Assembly: GCF_043194295.1 (NCBI RefSeq)
Contig: NZ_JBAFVK010000009.1
From: Xanthobacter autotrophicus
GTDB taxonomy: Bacteria > Pseudomonadota > Alphaproteobacteria > Rhizobiales > Xanthobacteraceae
Direction: 5' to 3' (one strand)
DNA length: 64,000 nucleotides
Below are positions 16,860-25,518 of the stretch, in pieces (position 1 is the first letter of the stretch; each line of letters starts with the position of its first letter). The notes under the pieces are model-generated. The model was not told the DNA's origin. It did no database searches and saw nothing but the letters and a program-made list of their open reading frames with translations. The position numbers were made by a program, and so were the translations under genes.

Positions 16860-17693
16860 ATGAATTCCGGCGACATGAATTCCGGCAGTCCGACCGCCGC
16901 CCAGAAGGGCCTCAAGCACCGCACGCTCTCGGCGGCGATCCTTGACCAGTTGCGCCAGTCGATCCTCGACGGCACCCATCCCGCCGGCACCCAGCTGCGG
17001 CAGGATGCGCTGGCGGACGCCTATGGCGTCAGCCGCATTCCGGTGCGTGAGGCGCTGTTCCAGCTGGAGGCCGAGGGGCTGGTGCGCATGGTGCCGCAGA
17101 AGGGCGCCATCGTCTCCGACCTGTCGGTGGAGGAGATCAACGACGTGTTCGAGCTGCGGCGGATCATGGAGCCGCGCCTGCTGGAGCGCGCCATCCCGCT
17201 GTTCACCGACGCGGATTTCACCAGGCTCGACGCCATCCACGCCCGCTTCACCGCCGCCACCAAGGCCCATGACGTGAGCCAGTGGGGCATTCTCAACGCC
17301 GATTTCCACATGGCGCTTTATGATCGCGCGGCCCTGCCCCGCACCCGCCAGATCGTCGCTGCTTTGCTCCAGACCTCGGACCGCTACACGCGGCTCCAGC
17401 TCTCCACCACAGAAGCCATGGACCGGGCCAAGAGCGAGCACGCCCAGCTCATCGCGCTCTGCCGGGCGGGCGCGGTGACGGAGGCCACCTCTTTTCTCGA
17501 CGGCCATATCGGCAAGGTGCACGCCGATCTGCTGCGGGTGATCGAGCAGCGGACGGCACGCGCCAGGGCGGCAGATGGCACCCGGCAAGACACAAGCAAG
17601 GACACGAGCGAGACGACGACGGCGGAGGCCAGCGCGGACGGCCGCCGCAGGACACGGTCCAAGTCCTTGGCAAAGGGCGAGGACCTGCGCTAG
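16860..17693 (+). CDS. GntR family transcriptional regulator, FadR subfamily
   Basis: A 277-residue regulator. An N-terminal winged helix-turn-helix (about 20-85) contains DGTHPAGTQLRQDALADAYG and VSRIPVREALFQLEAEGLV, the GntR signature. The FCD effector domain follows (about 95-230) with ELRRIMEPRLLERA and conserved histidines such as in DFHMALYD and SEHAQLI. The C-terminal 45 residues are a charged, low-complexity tail. Divergent from the TRAP operon, so it is the likely regulator responding to the imported acid or a metabolite. The start may be 16860 or the second ATG at 16875. Confidence 0.9.
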   Translation: MNSGDMNSGSPTAAQKGLKHRTLSAAILDQLRQSILDGTHPAGTQLRQDALADAYGVSRIPVREALFQLEAEGLVRMVPQKGAIVSDLSVEEINDVFELRRIMEPRLLERAIPLFTDADFTRLDAIHARFTAATKAHDVSQWGILNADFHMALYDRAALPRTRQIVAALLQTSDRYTRLQLSTTEAMDRAKSEHAQLIALCRAGAVTEATSFLDGHIGKVHADLLRVIEQRTARARAADGTRQDTSKDTSETTTAEASADGRRRTRSKSLAKGEDLR

Positions 17694-17745
17694 AGCACGC
17701 GCCGGTCAGCCTGCCTTGCCAAGCTGATCGCAGAACGCGTGCTCT
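17692..17745. repeat. Long inverted repeat after the GntR gene
   Basis: A perfect 10-bp inverted repeat, AGAGCACGCG at 17693-17702 and CGCGTGCTCT at 17736-17745, enclosing 33 bases. It begins at the stop codon of the regulator gene and ends before rimM. There is no T-run, so it is not a standard intrinsic terminator. It may be a dispersed repeat or a hairpin that separates the two transcription units. Confidence 0.6.
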
Positions 17746-17788
17746 TGTCCGATACTGAGCGCCGAGACCCGTCCGTTCCGGAGACTTC

Positions 17789-18343
17789 ATGGCCGACCGC
17801 ATCCTCGTCGCCCGCATCGGCGCCCCCCATGGCGTGAGGGGCGAGGTGCGCCTCTTCGTCTTCACCGAAGATCCCGGCGCCGTGCTGGACTACGATCCGC
17901 TCACCGACGCTACCGGCAAGAAGCGCTTCCGCATCGCCACGTTGCGCGCGGCCAAGGACCATTTCGTCGCCCGCATCGAGGGCATCGCCGACCGCACCGC
18001 CGCCGAGGCGCTGACCAACGTGGACCTCTTCGTCCCCCGCGATGCCCTGCCGCCGCCGGACGACGAGGACACCTTCTACCACGCCGACCTCATCGGCCTC
18101 GACGTCCAGGACGAGGCCGGCGCGGTGATCGGCAAGGTGGTGGCGCTGCAGGATTTCGGCGCCGGCGACATTCTGGAATATGCCCCGACCATGCCCGCCA
18201 CCAAGGCCAAGACGCTGATGGTGCCCTTCTCGAACGATGCGGTGCCGGTGGTGGACCTGCCCGGCCGGCGCGTGGTCATCGCCGAAGCCTTCGTGGAACG
18301 CCGCCCGGCAGAGCCGGAAGAGGGTGAGGATACCAGCGATTAG
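17789..18343 (+). CDS. rimM: Ribosome maturation factor RimM
   Basis: A 184-residue protein needed for maturation of the 30S subunit head. LVARIGAPHGVRGEVRLFVFTEDP at the N-terminus and FYHADLIGLDVQDEAGAVIG and VPFSNDAVPVVDLPGRRVVI in the PRC-barrel half are standard RimM blocks. trmD and rplS follow on the same strand, the conserved rimM-trmD-rplS order. In most relatives rpsP lies just upstream, but here a GntR regulator precedes the gene. A hydrophilic acidic tail ends the protein. Confidence 0.96.
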   Translation: MADRILVARIGAPHGVRGEVRLFVFTEDPGAVLDYDPLTDATGKKRFRIATLRAAKDHFVARIEGIADRTAAEALTNVDLFVPRDALPPPDDEDTFYHADLIGLDVQDEAGAVIGKVVALQDFGAGDILEYAPTMPATKAKTLMVPFSNDAVPVVDLPGRRVVIAEAFVERRPAEPEEGEDTSD

Positions 18344-18388
18344 GGACGGAGTGAGGGTAGCGCGTTTGAGCGGCCGGGCGCCGTGAAG

Positions 18389-18435
18389 CCCCCTCTCCCG
18401 CCTGCGGGGGAGGGTTGGGGAGGGGGCATCCCTCT
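18389..18435. repeat. REP-like palindromic element, variant copy 2a
   Basis: CCCTCTCCCGCCTGCGGGGG followed by AGGGTTGGGGAGGGGG, a variant of the REP-like core with a G-rich tail. It lies between rimM and trmD and forms a pair with the element at 18482-18505. Confidence 0.75.
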
Positions 18436-18481
18436 CCACCGGCATCATGCTCGAAATGCGACCACTGTTGCCCCCACCCTA

Positions 18482-18505
18482 CCCTCCCCCGCAAGCGGGA
18501 GAGGG
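18482..18505. repeat. REP-like palindromic element, copy 2b
   Basis: The same 24-base sequence as copy 1 at 12768: CCCTCCCCCGC, AA, GCGGGAGAGGG. Two elements in the 244-base rimM-trmD gap could fold into hairpins in the operon transcript. Confidence 0.85.
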
Positions 18506-18587
18506 TTTCCACCGCGCCCAGTCGGAGCAGCAGCATTGTTACGGCCCCCCGTTTGACTCAGGCGCCCCCCTCCCCCATCACGGCGCC

Positions 18588-19304
18588 ATGACGTCCCCGA
18601 CCTTCCGCGCCAGCATCCTCACCCTTTATCCGGAGATGTTTCCCGGCCCCCTCGGCCATGCCCTGGCCGGCCGGGCGCTGGAGAAGGGGCTGTGGGCGCT
18701 GGAGGCGGTGCAGATCCGCGACCATGCCCTCGACAAGCACCGCTCGGTGGACGACACCCCCGCCGGCGGCGGCCCGGGCATGGTCATGCGCGCCGATGTG
18801 CTGGCCCGCGCCATCGATGCGGTCTCCCCGCCTCATGATCCCCGGCCCCGCCTGCTCATGACCCCGCGCGGCGCGCCCCTCACCCAGGCACGGGTGCGCG
18901 CTTTGTCGGAAGGCCCCGGCGCGGTGATCCTGTGCGGGCGCTTCGAGGGGGTGGACGAGCGCATCGTCTCAGCCCGCAACCTTGAGGAAATCTGCGTCGG
19001 CGACGTCGTGCTGTCCGGCGGCGAGGCAGCGGCGCTGCTTCTGCTCGATGCCTGCGTGCGGCTCATTCCCGGCGTCATGGGCAAGGCGGAAAGCGGCACC
19101 GAGGAGAGCTTTTCCGCCGGCCTGCTGGAATATCCGCAATACACCCGCCCGCAGTTGTTCGAGGGCGAACCCATCCCGGACGTGCTGACCTCAGGCGATC
19201 ACGCCCGCGTCGCCCGCTGGCGCCATGCCCAATCCCTCGCCGTCACCCGCGCGCGGCGGCCGGATCTTCTCCCGCATGACGGGACCATGAAGGAAAGGGA
19301 ATGA
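18588..19304 (+). CDS. trmD: tRNA (guanine-N1)-methyltransferase TrmD
   Basis: A 238-residue SPOUT methyltransferase that makes m1G37 in tRNAs. ASILTLYPEMFPGPLGHALAGRAL, VDDTPAGGGPGMVM, LCGRFEGVDERI and GDVVLSGGEAAALLLLDA (the trefoil-knot S-adenosylmethionine site) are diagnostic. The start at 18588 gives a normal N-terminus; frame upstream runs through the REP elements. It stands between rimM and rplS. Confidence 0.96.
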   Translation: MTSPTFRASILTLYPEMFPGPLGHALAGRALEKGLWALEAVQIRDHALDKHRSVDDTPAGGGPGMVMRADVLARAIDAVSPPHDPRPRLLMTPRGAPLTQARVRALSEGPGAVILCGRFEGVDERIVSARNLEEICVGDVVLSGGEAAALLLLDACVRLIPGVMGKAESGTEESFSAGLLEYPQYTRPQLFEGEPIPDVLTSGDHARVARWRHAQSLAVTRARRPDLLPHDGTMKERE

Positions 19305-19409
19305 CACGGCCCTATTTCTCGGCTATGGAGCCGCGTCCCTTAACTTAAAACGACACAACGTGGCACCGGGGCGTTTTGCCGAACCGGTGGCTGCAAAAAG
19401 GTTGGCGAC

Positions 19410-19832
19410 ATGAACATCATCCAGACGCTCGAAGCCGAGCAGGCGGCGAAACTCGCCGAAAAGCGTGCCATCCCGGACTTCCAGCCCGGCGATACCATTA
19501 TCGTGAACGTGAAGGTCGTGGAAGGCGAGCGCTCGCGCGTGCAGGCCTATGAAGGCGTGTGCATCGCGCGGTCCGGCGGCGGCATCAACGAGAGCTTCAC
19601 GGTCCGCAAGATTTCCTACGGCGAGGGCGTGGAGCGCGTGTTCCCGGTCTATGCGCCGCTGATCGATTCCATCAAGGTGGTCCGCCGCGGCAAGGTGCGC
19701 CGCGCCAAGCTCTATTACCTGCGCGATCGCCGTGGCAAGTCGGCTCGTATCGCCGAGCGTCAGGACCGCACCGCCGACGGCAAGATCAAGAAGGGTGGCA
19801 AGTCGGCCCCCGCTCCCACCGCCGCCGAGTGA
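19410..19832 (+). CDS. rplS: 50S ribosomal protein L19
   Basis: A 140-residue L19. PGDTIIVNVKVVEGERSRVQ, YEGVCIARSGGGINESFTVR and VRRGKVRRAKLYYLRDRRGK are conserved L19 blocks; a C-terminal basic Ala/Pro tail is common in alphaproteobacteria. It lies 105 bases after trmD and is followed by a strong intrinsic terminator. Confidence 0.97.
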   Translation: MNIIQTLEAEQAAKLAEKRAIPDFQPGDTIIVNVKVVEGERSRVQAYEGVCIARSGGGINESFTVRKISYGEGVERVFPVYAPLIDSIKVVRRGKVRRAKLYYLRDRRGKSARIAERQDRTADGKIKKGGKSAPAPTAAE

Positions 19833-19880
19833 GCAGAGCCTCAAGGCCGGCATCCGCCGCCTGAAGCGTCACGTATTCAA

Positions 19881-19910
19881 CGCCTCCGGGACCGCCCGGG
19901 GGCGTTTTTT
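19881..19910 (+). terminator. Rho-independent terminator after rplS
   Basis: A 10-bp stem (CGCCTCCGGG / CCCGGGGGCG, one T-G pair) with loop ACCG is followed directly by six T. It ends the rimM-trmD-rplS unit. Confidence 0.93.
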
Positions 19911-19937
19911 CGTTTCGGGCCCGCGCGGCGCCTGGTG

Positions 19938-20846
19938 TCACTGCGCCGGTGCGTCGTCCCGCAGGCGCGCGAACAGGCCGTCCGGATCGGCATCGAAGGC
20001 GCGGCGGATCTCGGCCAGCGCGGTCTCGCCGCCGCGATAGCTGGCGCCGCCCACATGCAGCCAGGCATCCAGCAGCATCTTCGGCTCGCTCCAGCGCCCC
20101 TCGGGCGAGGGCACCCGCACCGAACGCGCGTGCGGCCACGCGAAGCCCTTCACGTCCAGCTTGCGGAACAGCACATGCCAGTTGCGCCCGCCGGTGTCGG
20201 TGCCCAACAGCCGGTCGGGGCCGAAATCCAGCGGCTTCGCCACAAGGCTGCCGTCGTAGATGGAAAAGCCCGGCCACAGGTACCAGGCCTTCACCCGGCT
20301 GCTCCAACGCTGGAGGCCATAGACCGGTTGACGCGCCACCAGAGCGGCAAGGTCGGTGGGCTTCAGCAGCACCAAATCATGGTCGAGCATGGCGAACACG
20401 CGCGGCTTCACCTTGCGCAGCACGTTGTGGAACACCCAGTTGGCGGCGGCGGCGTGGGAGCGCGCGGTGCGCACCCGCACGAAGGGCGCCGGCGGCAAGG
20501 CGAGGTAATAGAGCCCCTTGTCAGCCGCGATGGCGGCAAGCGCCCGCCGCGCCTCCGGCTCGGTGGAATTGTCGCAGACCAGCAGCGGCGTGCCGGGGGC
20601 GAAGCGCGCCATGGAATCGGCCAGCAGCGCCACCGCCTCCGGCACATTGTAGGCAATGGTCAGGGCCAATGCGCCGTCGCGGCGGCGGCTCAGCGCCTCC
20701 ACCACCTCGGCCTGCCCTTCGGCCGGGCGCCCACGATAGAGGCGGTCCATCAGCGCGTAGCGCGCGTGGTTGAGCCAATGCAGGCCCGGCAGCGCGGCGA
20801 CCATGCCGGACAGGCCGGCCCGCTTGTGCCCTTCAGACCCGCTCAT
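19938..20846 (-). CDS. Glycosyltransferase-like protein, tandem paralog 2
   Basis: A 302-residue soluble protein. TIAYNVPEAVALLADSMARF, TPLLVCDNSTEPEARRAL and FAMLDHDLVLLKPTDLAALV suggest a GT-A nucleotide-sugar transferase fold with DHD as the metal-binding motif. The gene upstream encodes a clear paralog with the same blocks in the same order (FNMPEAIDLLAQAMARF, LVCDNSTDPAARAA, LLDHDLLPLQADDLTA). ATG at 20846 overlaps the previous stop by 4 bases. Acceptor unknown; a role in cell-surface polysaccharide is inferred from the linked polytopic membrane protein. Confidence 0.65.
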   Translation of the reverse strand: MSGSEGHKRAGLSGMVAALPGLHWLNHARYALMDRLYRGRPAEGQAEVVEALSRRRDGALALTIAYNVPEAVALLADSMARFAPGTPLLVCDNSTEPEARRALAAIAADKGLYYLALPPAPFVRVRTARSHAAAANWVFHNVLRKVKPRVFAMLDHDLVLLKPTDLAALVARQPVYGLQRWSSRVKAWYLWPGFSIYDGSLVAKPLDFGPDRLLGTDTGGRNWHVLFRKLDVKGFAWPHARSVRVPSPEGRWSEPKMLLDAWLHVGGASYRGGETALAEIRRAFDADPDGLFARLRDDAPAQ

Positions 20847-21769
20847 GTGGCTGCTCCCGATGCGGTGGTGGCGTCCGCGCCCGCGCGCAGCCGGGCGAGA
20901 AGACCGTCCGGGTCCGCCGCGAAGGCGCGCGCCACCGTGTCGAAGGCCCGTCCGCGCGTGCCATGGCCGGCGCCGCCGGCATGCAGCCATCCGTCCACCA
21001 GCAGGTGGTCCTCCCCCGTCCCCGTGCCGGGATCGGCGACGAACACGGTGCGGGTTTCGGCAAACGCCAAAGCGTCCCGGTCGAGACGGCGGTAGAGGAC
21101 GTTCCAGTTCTGCCCACCGGTGTCAAGGGTGAGCGGGGTGTCGGTGCCGAAGTCCAGCGGCAGGGCCTGCACCGCCTTGTAATTGAACACGCTGAACCCC
21201 GGCCAAAGATACCAGGCCCCATTGCCCTCGCCATGGCGCGCCATGCCGTAGCAGGGCTGGGCGGCGACGCGGGCCGTCAGGTCGTCGGCCTGAAGCGGGA
21301 GGAGATCGTGGTCGAGCAAGGCCACCACCGGCGGCGCCGCCGGGCGCACGAGGTTGGCCCAGATCCAGTTCAGCGCCACCGCATGGGAGCGCGAGCCGTT
21401 GCGCCCGCCGCGATAGGGCGAGGGCGGCAGCGGGCAATAGGCGATGTCCCGCTCCGCGCACAAGGCCGCAATGGCGGCGCGGGCGGCGGGATCAGTGGAA
21501 TTGTCGCACACCACCAGCGGCGTTCCGGGCAGGAAGCGGGCCATGGCCTGCGCGAGCAAGTCGATGGCCTCGGGCATGTTGAAGGCCACGGTGAAGGCCA
21601 TGGCGGGGGCGCGCTCGGCCTTCAGCCTCGCCACCAGCGCCGCCTGCCCGTCCGCCTGCCGACGCGCATAGACAAGGTCCACGACCCGGTTGCGGGCGCG
21701 CCGCAGGCGATGGGCCAACGGGGCGCCTGCCAGCCAGTCCTTGAGCGAATAATCGGCGAGATCGCGCAT
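20843..21769 (-). CDS. Glycosyltransferase-like protein, tandem paralog 1
   Basis: A 308-residue paralog of the following gene. It carries VAFNMPEAIDLLAQAMARF, VCDNSTDPAARAA, VALLDHDLLPL, WYLWPGFSVFNYKAVQALPL and LLVDGWLHAGG. The D-x-D-like DHD and conserved C-terminal block (ARAFAADPDGLLARLR against RRAFDADPDGLFARLR) show descent by tandem duplication. No transmembrane helix or signal peptide. It begins 8 bases after the stop of the membrane-protein gene and overlaps its paralog by 4 bases, so the three are one operon. Confidence 0.65.
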   Translation of the reverse strand: MRDLADYSLKDWLAGAPLAHRLRRARNRVVDLVYARRQADGQAALVARLKAERAPAMAFTVAFNMPEAIDLLAQAMARFLPGTPLVVCDNSTDPAARAAIAALCAERDIAYCPLPPSPYRGGRNGSRSHAVALNWIWANLVRPAAPPVVALLDHDLLPLQADDLTARVAAQPCYGMARHGEGNGAWYLWPGFSVFNYKAVQALPLDFGTDTPLTLDTGGQNWNVLYRRLDRDALAFAETRTVFVADPGTGTGEDHLLVDGWLHAGGAGHGTRGRAFDTVARAFAADPDGLLARLRAGADATTASGAAT

Positions 21770-21777
21770 GGGACAGC

Positions 21778-23373
21778 TCAGGGCTGGGCCGGCGCCGAGA
21801 GGCGGCGCAGAACAGGGGCAGGGTCCGAAGGCGCGGGCGCGGCGCGGGAGAAGGCGTAAAGCACCACCTCGCCCCGCCCGTCCGCCCGCGGGAAGGTGCC
21901 GATGACCCTGAACCGGTCCGGAAAGGCGGCGACCGTCGCCTGCGCCACCCGGCTGGCGGGCACTGCCCCGGTCTCCCGCGTCTCCACCGCGAGGGCGGCA
22001 GCGCCCATGGCATCAAAGGCGGCGAGAAGCTCTTCAGGGGTGGGGGCGGAAAGACGGCTCGCGTCCAATACGAAGCTGCGGCGGGCGCGGTCGCGCTGGG
22101 CGATGGCGGCGCCCAGCGCCGCCTCGCCCCGCGCATCGCCGGCGACGACGATCACCGGGGGCACCGCATCGCGGGCGAGGAAGGCTTCCGCCGCCGCATC
22201 CATGCCGATGGCGCCCTTGCGCACCTGCTGGAGCAGGCCCGGCATGGCGGCGAGCAGCAGCATGAGCGCCACCGCCAGTTCCCGGATGGTTCCCCAGCCC
22301 GACACCACAAGGCCGATGAGCCGCATGGCACCGAACGCCGCCAGCATGGCCACCGGCGCCAGCAACACGACGGCATCCAGCGCCACGCCCCGGCCGGCGC
22401 CCAGCCCGAAGGCAAGGGCGAAAGCCGGCACCAGCGCCGCCACCGGCGCCAGCGCGGCCGGGTCCACCGCATCCTCATCCCGCCGCCAGCCGTCGAAGAC
22501 GGTGAAGACGAAGCCGGCCGCCGCGCAGGCCAGCGGCAGGGTGCCGAAGACGGCGCGCAACGTCTGCCAGACCTGCGCCGGCCCCTCGGCCGTCACCACC
22601 GGCGGCAGCCGGCCGGCGGCGAGGGCCACCGCCAGCGCCAGCAGGGCGAGGCCCGCGAGCGGCACGAGCACACGCGCCCGCCGCATCACATCGAGCCGCC
22701 CGGCCATCAGCGCCGCTAGCGGCGGCAGCAGCACCACCACCGCTCCGGCTGGTGCCATGAGCACGCTCACCGCCCCGGTGGCGGCGAACACAGCGGCGGA
22801 GGCCCTGGTGCCCAGCCGCATGTGGCGGCCGAAGGCCAAGGCGGACAACAGCGTGACCAGGGCCAGCGGCAGATCGAGGCCCAGCACGAAGCTCGCCTCC
22901 CGCAGCAGCGGCAAAGCTGCGAGCACGAAGCCCACCGCCACCGCCGGCAGCACCCCCGCCGCCCGCGCCGTGGCCCAGCCCGCGCTCACCACGAGCAGCG
23001 CGGCCAGCACCGCCGGCAGCAGCAGGGCGGCCGGCGTGGTGGGCGTCAACAGCGCCAGCCAACCGCCCGCCAGTCCATGGAACAGGGTCAGCCGGGCGAG
23101 CGGCAGCGCCTGCGGGGCGTTGAGGGCATAGTCCGCCGCGAAGGCGCTTGGTGCGGGAAAGCCGGCGGCGGCATGGTCCGCCACCATGAGGGCGGTGACG
23201 AAATGGCGCGCCTCGTCGGGATCGGTGCTGCCAAGCTCCGCCACATAGGCGCCGGCCCCCAGCTGCTGGGCAACCATGACGGCGGTGGCGAGCAGCACCA
23301 CGATGAGGAAGATGAGGCATCGCAGCGCCACGGTGCTCCTTCGCCGCTCGCCCGCCTCCACGCTCACCATCAT
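21778..23373 (-). CDS. Polytopic membrane protein, possibly GT-C glycosyltransferase
   Basis: A 531-residue protein with about 10-12 hydrophobic helices followed by a soluble C-terminal part of about 120 residues (from LARDAVPPVIVVAGDARGE). An early extracytoplasmic loop has GSTDPDEARHFVTALMVAD: an acidic D-x-D/E motif in the first loop is typical of GT-C (family 39-like) lipid-linked sugar transferases. The resemblance is weak, so the call is tentative. Start set at the ATG-ATG pair ending at 23373 with GAGG upstream. First gene of the operon with the two glycosyltransferase-like genes. Confidence 0.55.
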   Translation of the reverse strand: MMVSVEAGERRRSTVALRCLIFLIVVLLATAVMVAQQLGAGAYVAELGSTDPDEARHFVTALMVADHAAAGFPAPSAFAADYALNAPQALPLARLTLFHGLAGGWLALLTPTTPAALLLPAVLAALLVVSAGWATARAAGVLPAVAVGFVLAALPLLREASFVLGLDLPLALVTLLSALAFGRHMRLGTRASAAVFAATGAVSVLMAPAGAVVVLLPPLAALMAGRLDVMRRARVLVPLAGLALLALAVALAAGRLPPVVTAEGPAQVWQTLRAVFGTLPLACAAAGFVFTVFDGWRRDEDAVDPAALAPVAALVPAFALAFGLGAGRGVALDAVVLLAPVAMLAAFGAMRLIGLVVSGWGTIRELAVALMLLLAAMPGLLQQVRKGAIGMDAAAEAFLARDAVPPVIVVAGDARGEAALGAAIAQRDRARRSFVLDASRLSAPTPEELLAAFDAMGAAALAVETRETGAVPASRVAQATVAAFPDRFRVIGTFPRADGRGEVVLYAFSRAAPAPSDPAPVLRRLSAPAQP

Positions 23374-23555
23374 CCCAGGAACCTCGGCCCATGCACCCGA
23401 CGCGCGGCGCGACGCCGCATTCGCCCGCGTTCTAGAGCGCGATTGCGTCAAGGTCCACGCCGGCGGTGTCCGGAAGGCTTGACCTTGCCGGTCCCGGCGG
23501 GTGAGGTGAGGTGCGCGGCTCCGTCCCGCCGCACCTGCCAATGCTCCGGACCCTC

Positions 23556-24146
23556 ATGGCGAATGATCTCTCGCTGCGGATCGTGATCGTGGACGAAAGC
23601 CCCGTCCGCGCCGCCATTCTGGAGGAAGGCCTGAAGGAGGCCGGCTTCCAGAACGTGCTGCGCATCACCGGGCGCACCAACCTGCTCGAGCGCATCTACG
23701 CCATCGACCCGGACGTGATCCTCATCGACCTCGAGGACCCTTCCCGCGACACCATCGAGCAGATGTTCCAGGTGAGCCGCGAAGTGAAGCGCCCCATCGC
23801 CATGTTCGTGGACCAGACCGACTCGAAGACCATCGAGGATGCCATCGAGGCCGGCGTCGCCTCCTATGTGGTGGACGGCCTGCGCAAGGACCGGGTGAAG
23901 CCGATCCTGGAGACCACCATCTCCCGCTTCCGCGCCTTTGCCCGGCTCAAGGCGGAGCTGGAGGAGGCGAAAAGCCAGCTGGAAGAGCGCAAGGTGGTGG
24001 ACCGCGCCAAGATGATCCTCATGAAGATGAAGGGCATCGACGAGGAAACCGCCTACGGCCTTTTGCGCCGCACCGCCATGAACGAGAAGAAGCGCATCGC
24101 CGACATCGCCCAGTCCATCATCACCGCCGCGGAGCTCCTGCGATGA
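23556..24146 (+). CDS. nasT: ANTAR-domain response regulator NasT (transcription antiterminator)
   Basis: A 196-residue protein with an N-terminal pseudo-receiver (LRIVIVDESPVRAAILEEGL, VILIDLEDPSRDT) and a C-terminal ANTAR RNA-binding domain (about 130-190) with KVVDRAKMILMKMKGIDEE, AYGLLRRTAMNEKKRIADIA and the final I-x-x-A. ANTAR proteins bind pairs of hexaloop stem-loops; such a pair lies in the leader at 25551-25599. In relatives NasT acts as antiterminator and is held by NasS when nitrate is absent. ATG at 23556 chosen; 23541 is an alternative. Its stop overlaps the nasS start by 4 bases (ATGA). Confidence 0.93.
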   Translation: MANDLSLRIVIVDESPVRAAILEEGLKEAGFQNVLRITGRTNLLERIYAIDPDVILIDLEDPSRDTIEQMFQVSREVKRPIAMFVDQTDSKTIEDAIEAGVASYVVDGLRKDRVKPILETTISRFRAFARLKAELEEAKSQLEERKVVDRAKMILMKMKGIDEETAYGLLRRTAMNEKKRIADIAQSIITAAELLR

Positions 24147-25276
24147 GACGGCTCGCCATGGGGTTCATCCCCCTCACCGACGCGGCGGTGCTGATCGCCG
24201 CCGCCGAGCGCGGCTTCGCCATGGCGGAGGGCATCGAGATCGAGCTGCACAAGGAGGTGTCCTGGGCCAACATCCGCGACAAGGTGAATGTGGGCCTGCT
24301 CGACGGCGCCCACATGCTGGGCCCGCTGGCCATCGCTTCCTCGCTCGGCCTCGGCCATGTGCGGGTGCCGCTGGTGGTGCCGTTCGCGCTCAATCTCAAC
24401 GGCAGCGCCGTCACCATCGACAAGCACGTCTACGCTGCCATGGCCGAGGTGGGGGAAGACCTCTCAACCGCCCCCGGCGCGGCGCAGGCGCTGGGCAAGG
24501 TAGTGCGCCAGCGCAAGGCCGAGGGGCGTGACCCGCTCACCTTCGCCTCGGTCTATGCCTTCTCCACCCACACCTATCTGCTGCGCCACTTCCTGACCGG
24601 CGGCGGCATCGATCCGGACCGCGACGTGCGCTTCGTGGTGGTGCCGCCGCCGTTCATGGCCGAGAGCCTGCGCGGCGGGCTCATCCACGGCTTTTCCGTG
24701 GGCTCGCCCTGGAATTCGGTGGCGGTGGAGGCGGACGTGGGGCGCATCGCGGTCTTGGGCGCGGAGATCTTCGGCTGGGTGCCGGAAAAGGTGCTGGGGG
24801 TGCATGCCCGCTTCGCCAATGCCGAGCCCGAGCTGCTGCACCGCCTGGTGCGCGCGCTTTACGCCGCCGCCCGCTGGTGCGAGGACCCGGCCAACCACGA
24901 CGACCTCGCCCGGCTGCTCGGCGAGCCGCGCCACCTCAACCTGCCCGCCGACGTGCTGAAACGCACCCTGGACGGCCGTCTGCATTCGGCGCCCGGCGGC
25001 CGGCTGCGCGCCCATCCGGACTATCTGGTGCTCAACCGCGACGGCGCCAACCGGCCCGAGCGCGACCATGCCCTGTGGATGTATGCCCAGATCGTCGCCG
25101 CCGGACAGGGCGAGTTCGCCGCCGACGCGGCGCGCGAAGCCATGGGCGTGTACCGGCCGGACATCTTCGATGCGGCTGTGGGCCCGGTGCCGGTGAAGCA
25201 TCCGGAGCCCGATTGCGTCGCCACCCAGTTCGGCGCCGTGTTCGATGCGCGGGCGTTCCTTGGGGGCGGGAGCTAG
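24143..25276 (+). CDS. nasS: Nitrate sensor NasS (NrtA/CmpA-like)
   Basis: A 377-residue protein related to the nitrate-binding protein NrtA encoded at 25708: both have a DRDVRFVVVPPPFMAE / DKDVSTIVVPPPQMVA block, a GxxH(M/I)L(G/S)P(L/M) block and a W-N-S/E segment. It has no signal peptide, beginning directly with MGFIPLTDAAVLIAAAERGFA, so it is cytoplasmic, as expected of NasS, which binds nitrate and releases NasT. The 4-base overlap with nasT ensures balanced synthesis. Confidence 0.92.
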   Translation: MRRLAMGFIPLTDAAVLIAAAERGFAMAEGIEIELHKEVSWANIRDKVNVGLLDGAHMLGPLAIASSLGLGHVRVPLVVPFALNLNGSAVTIDKHVYAAMAEVGEDLSTAPGAAQALGKVVRQRKAEGRDPLTFASVYAFSTHTYLLRHFLTGGGIDPDRDVRFVVVPPPFMAESLRGGLIHGFSVGSPWNSVAVEADVGRIAVLGAEIFGWVPEKVLGVHARFANAEPELLHRLVRALYAAARWCEDPANHDDLARLLGEPRHLNLPADVLKRTLDGRLHSAPGGRLRAHPDYLVLNRDGANRPERDHALWMYAQIVAAGQGEFAADAAREAMGVYRPDIFDAAVGPVPVKHPEPDCVATQFGAVFDARAFLGGGS

Positions 25277-25518
25277 CCGCACAGGCAGGACCTTTGGCCG
25301 TGTCACTCCGCCGTCAGGCCCGGCCATGACGGTCCTGGAACACTTAAAGACCGCTACAAACCGTTTCGACGCTGCCCGCTTCGCACCCACCGCAGCGCAC
25401 AATTTGAATGCAAGTGCATCGCACCGCTGCGCAGTCACAGGGCAGGAATTGCTGATGCCTGAATTTTCACCATGTCATAAATAGTGTAATTTCAAACACA
25501 TAACCCCTCCCCGCCTCT

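Noticed and set aside
18389..18505. Repeated palindromes as a CRISPR array
   Set aside because: Only two units, of different sequence, without regular spacers or cas genes; they fit REP-like elements.
24143..25276. NasS as a second nitrate-transport binding protein
   Set aside because: It lacks any signal peptide and overlaps nasT, so it is a cytoplasmic sensor.
25415..25433. TGCATCGCACCGCTGCGCA as an NtrC-binding site
   Set aside because: The half-sites TGC and GCA are 13 bases apart instead of the 11 expected for TGCACC-N5-GGTGCA, and the inner bases do not match.
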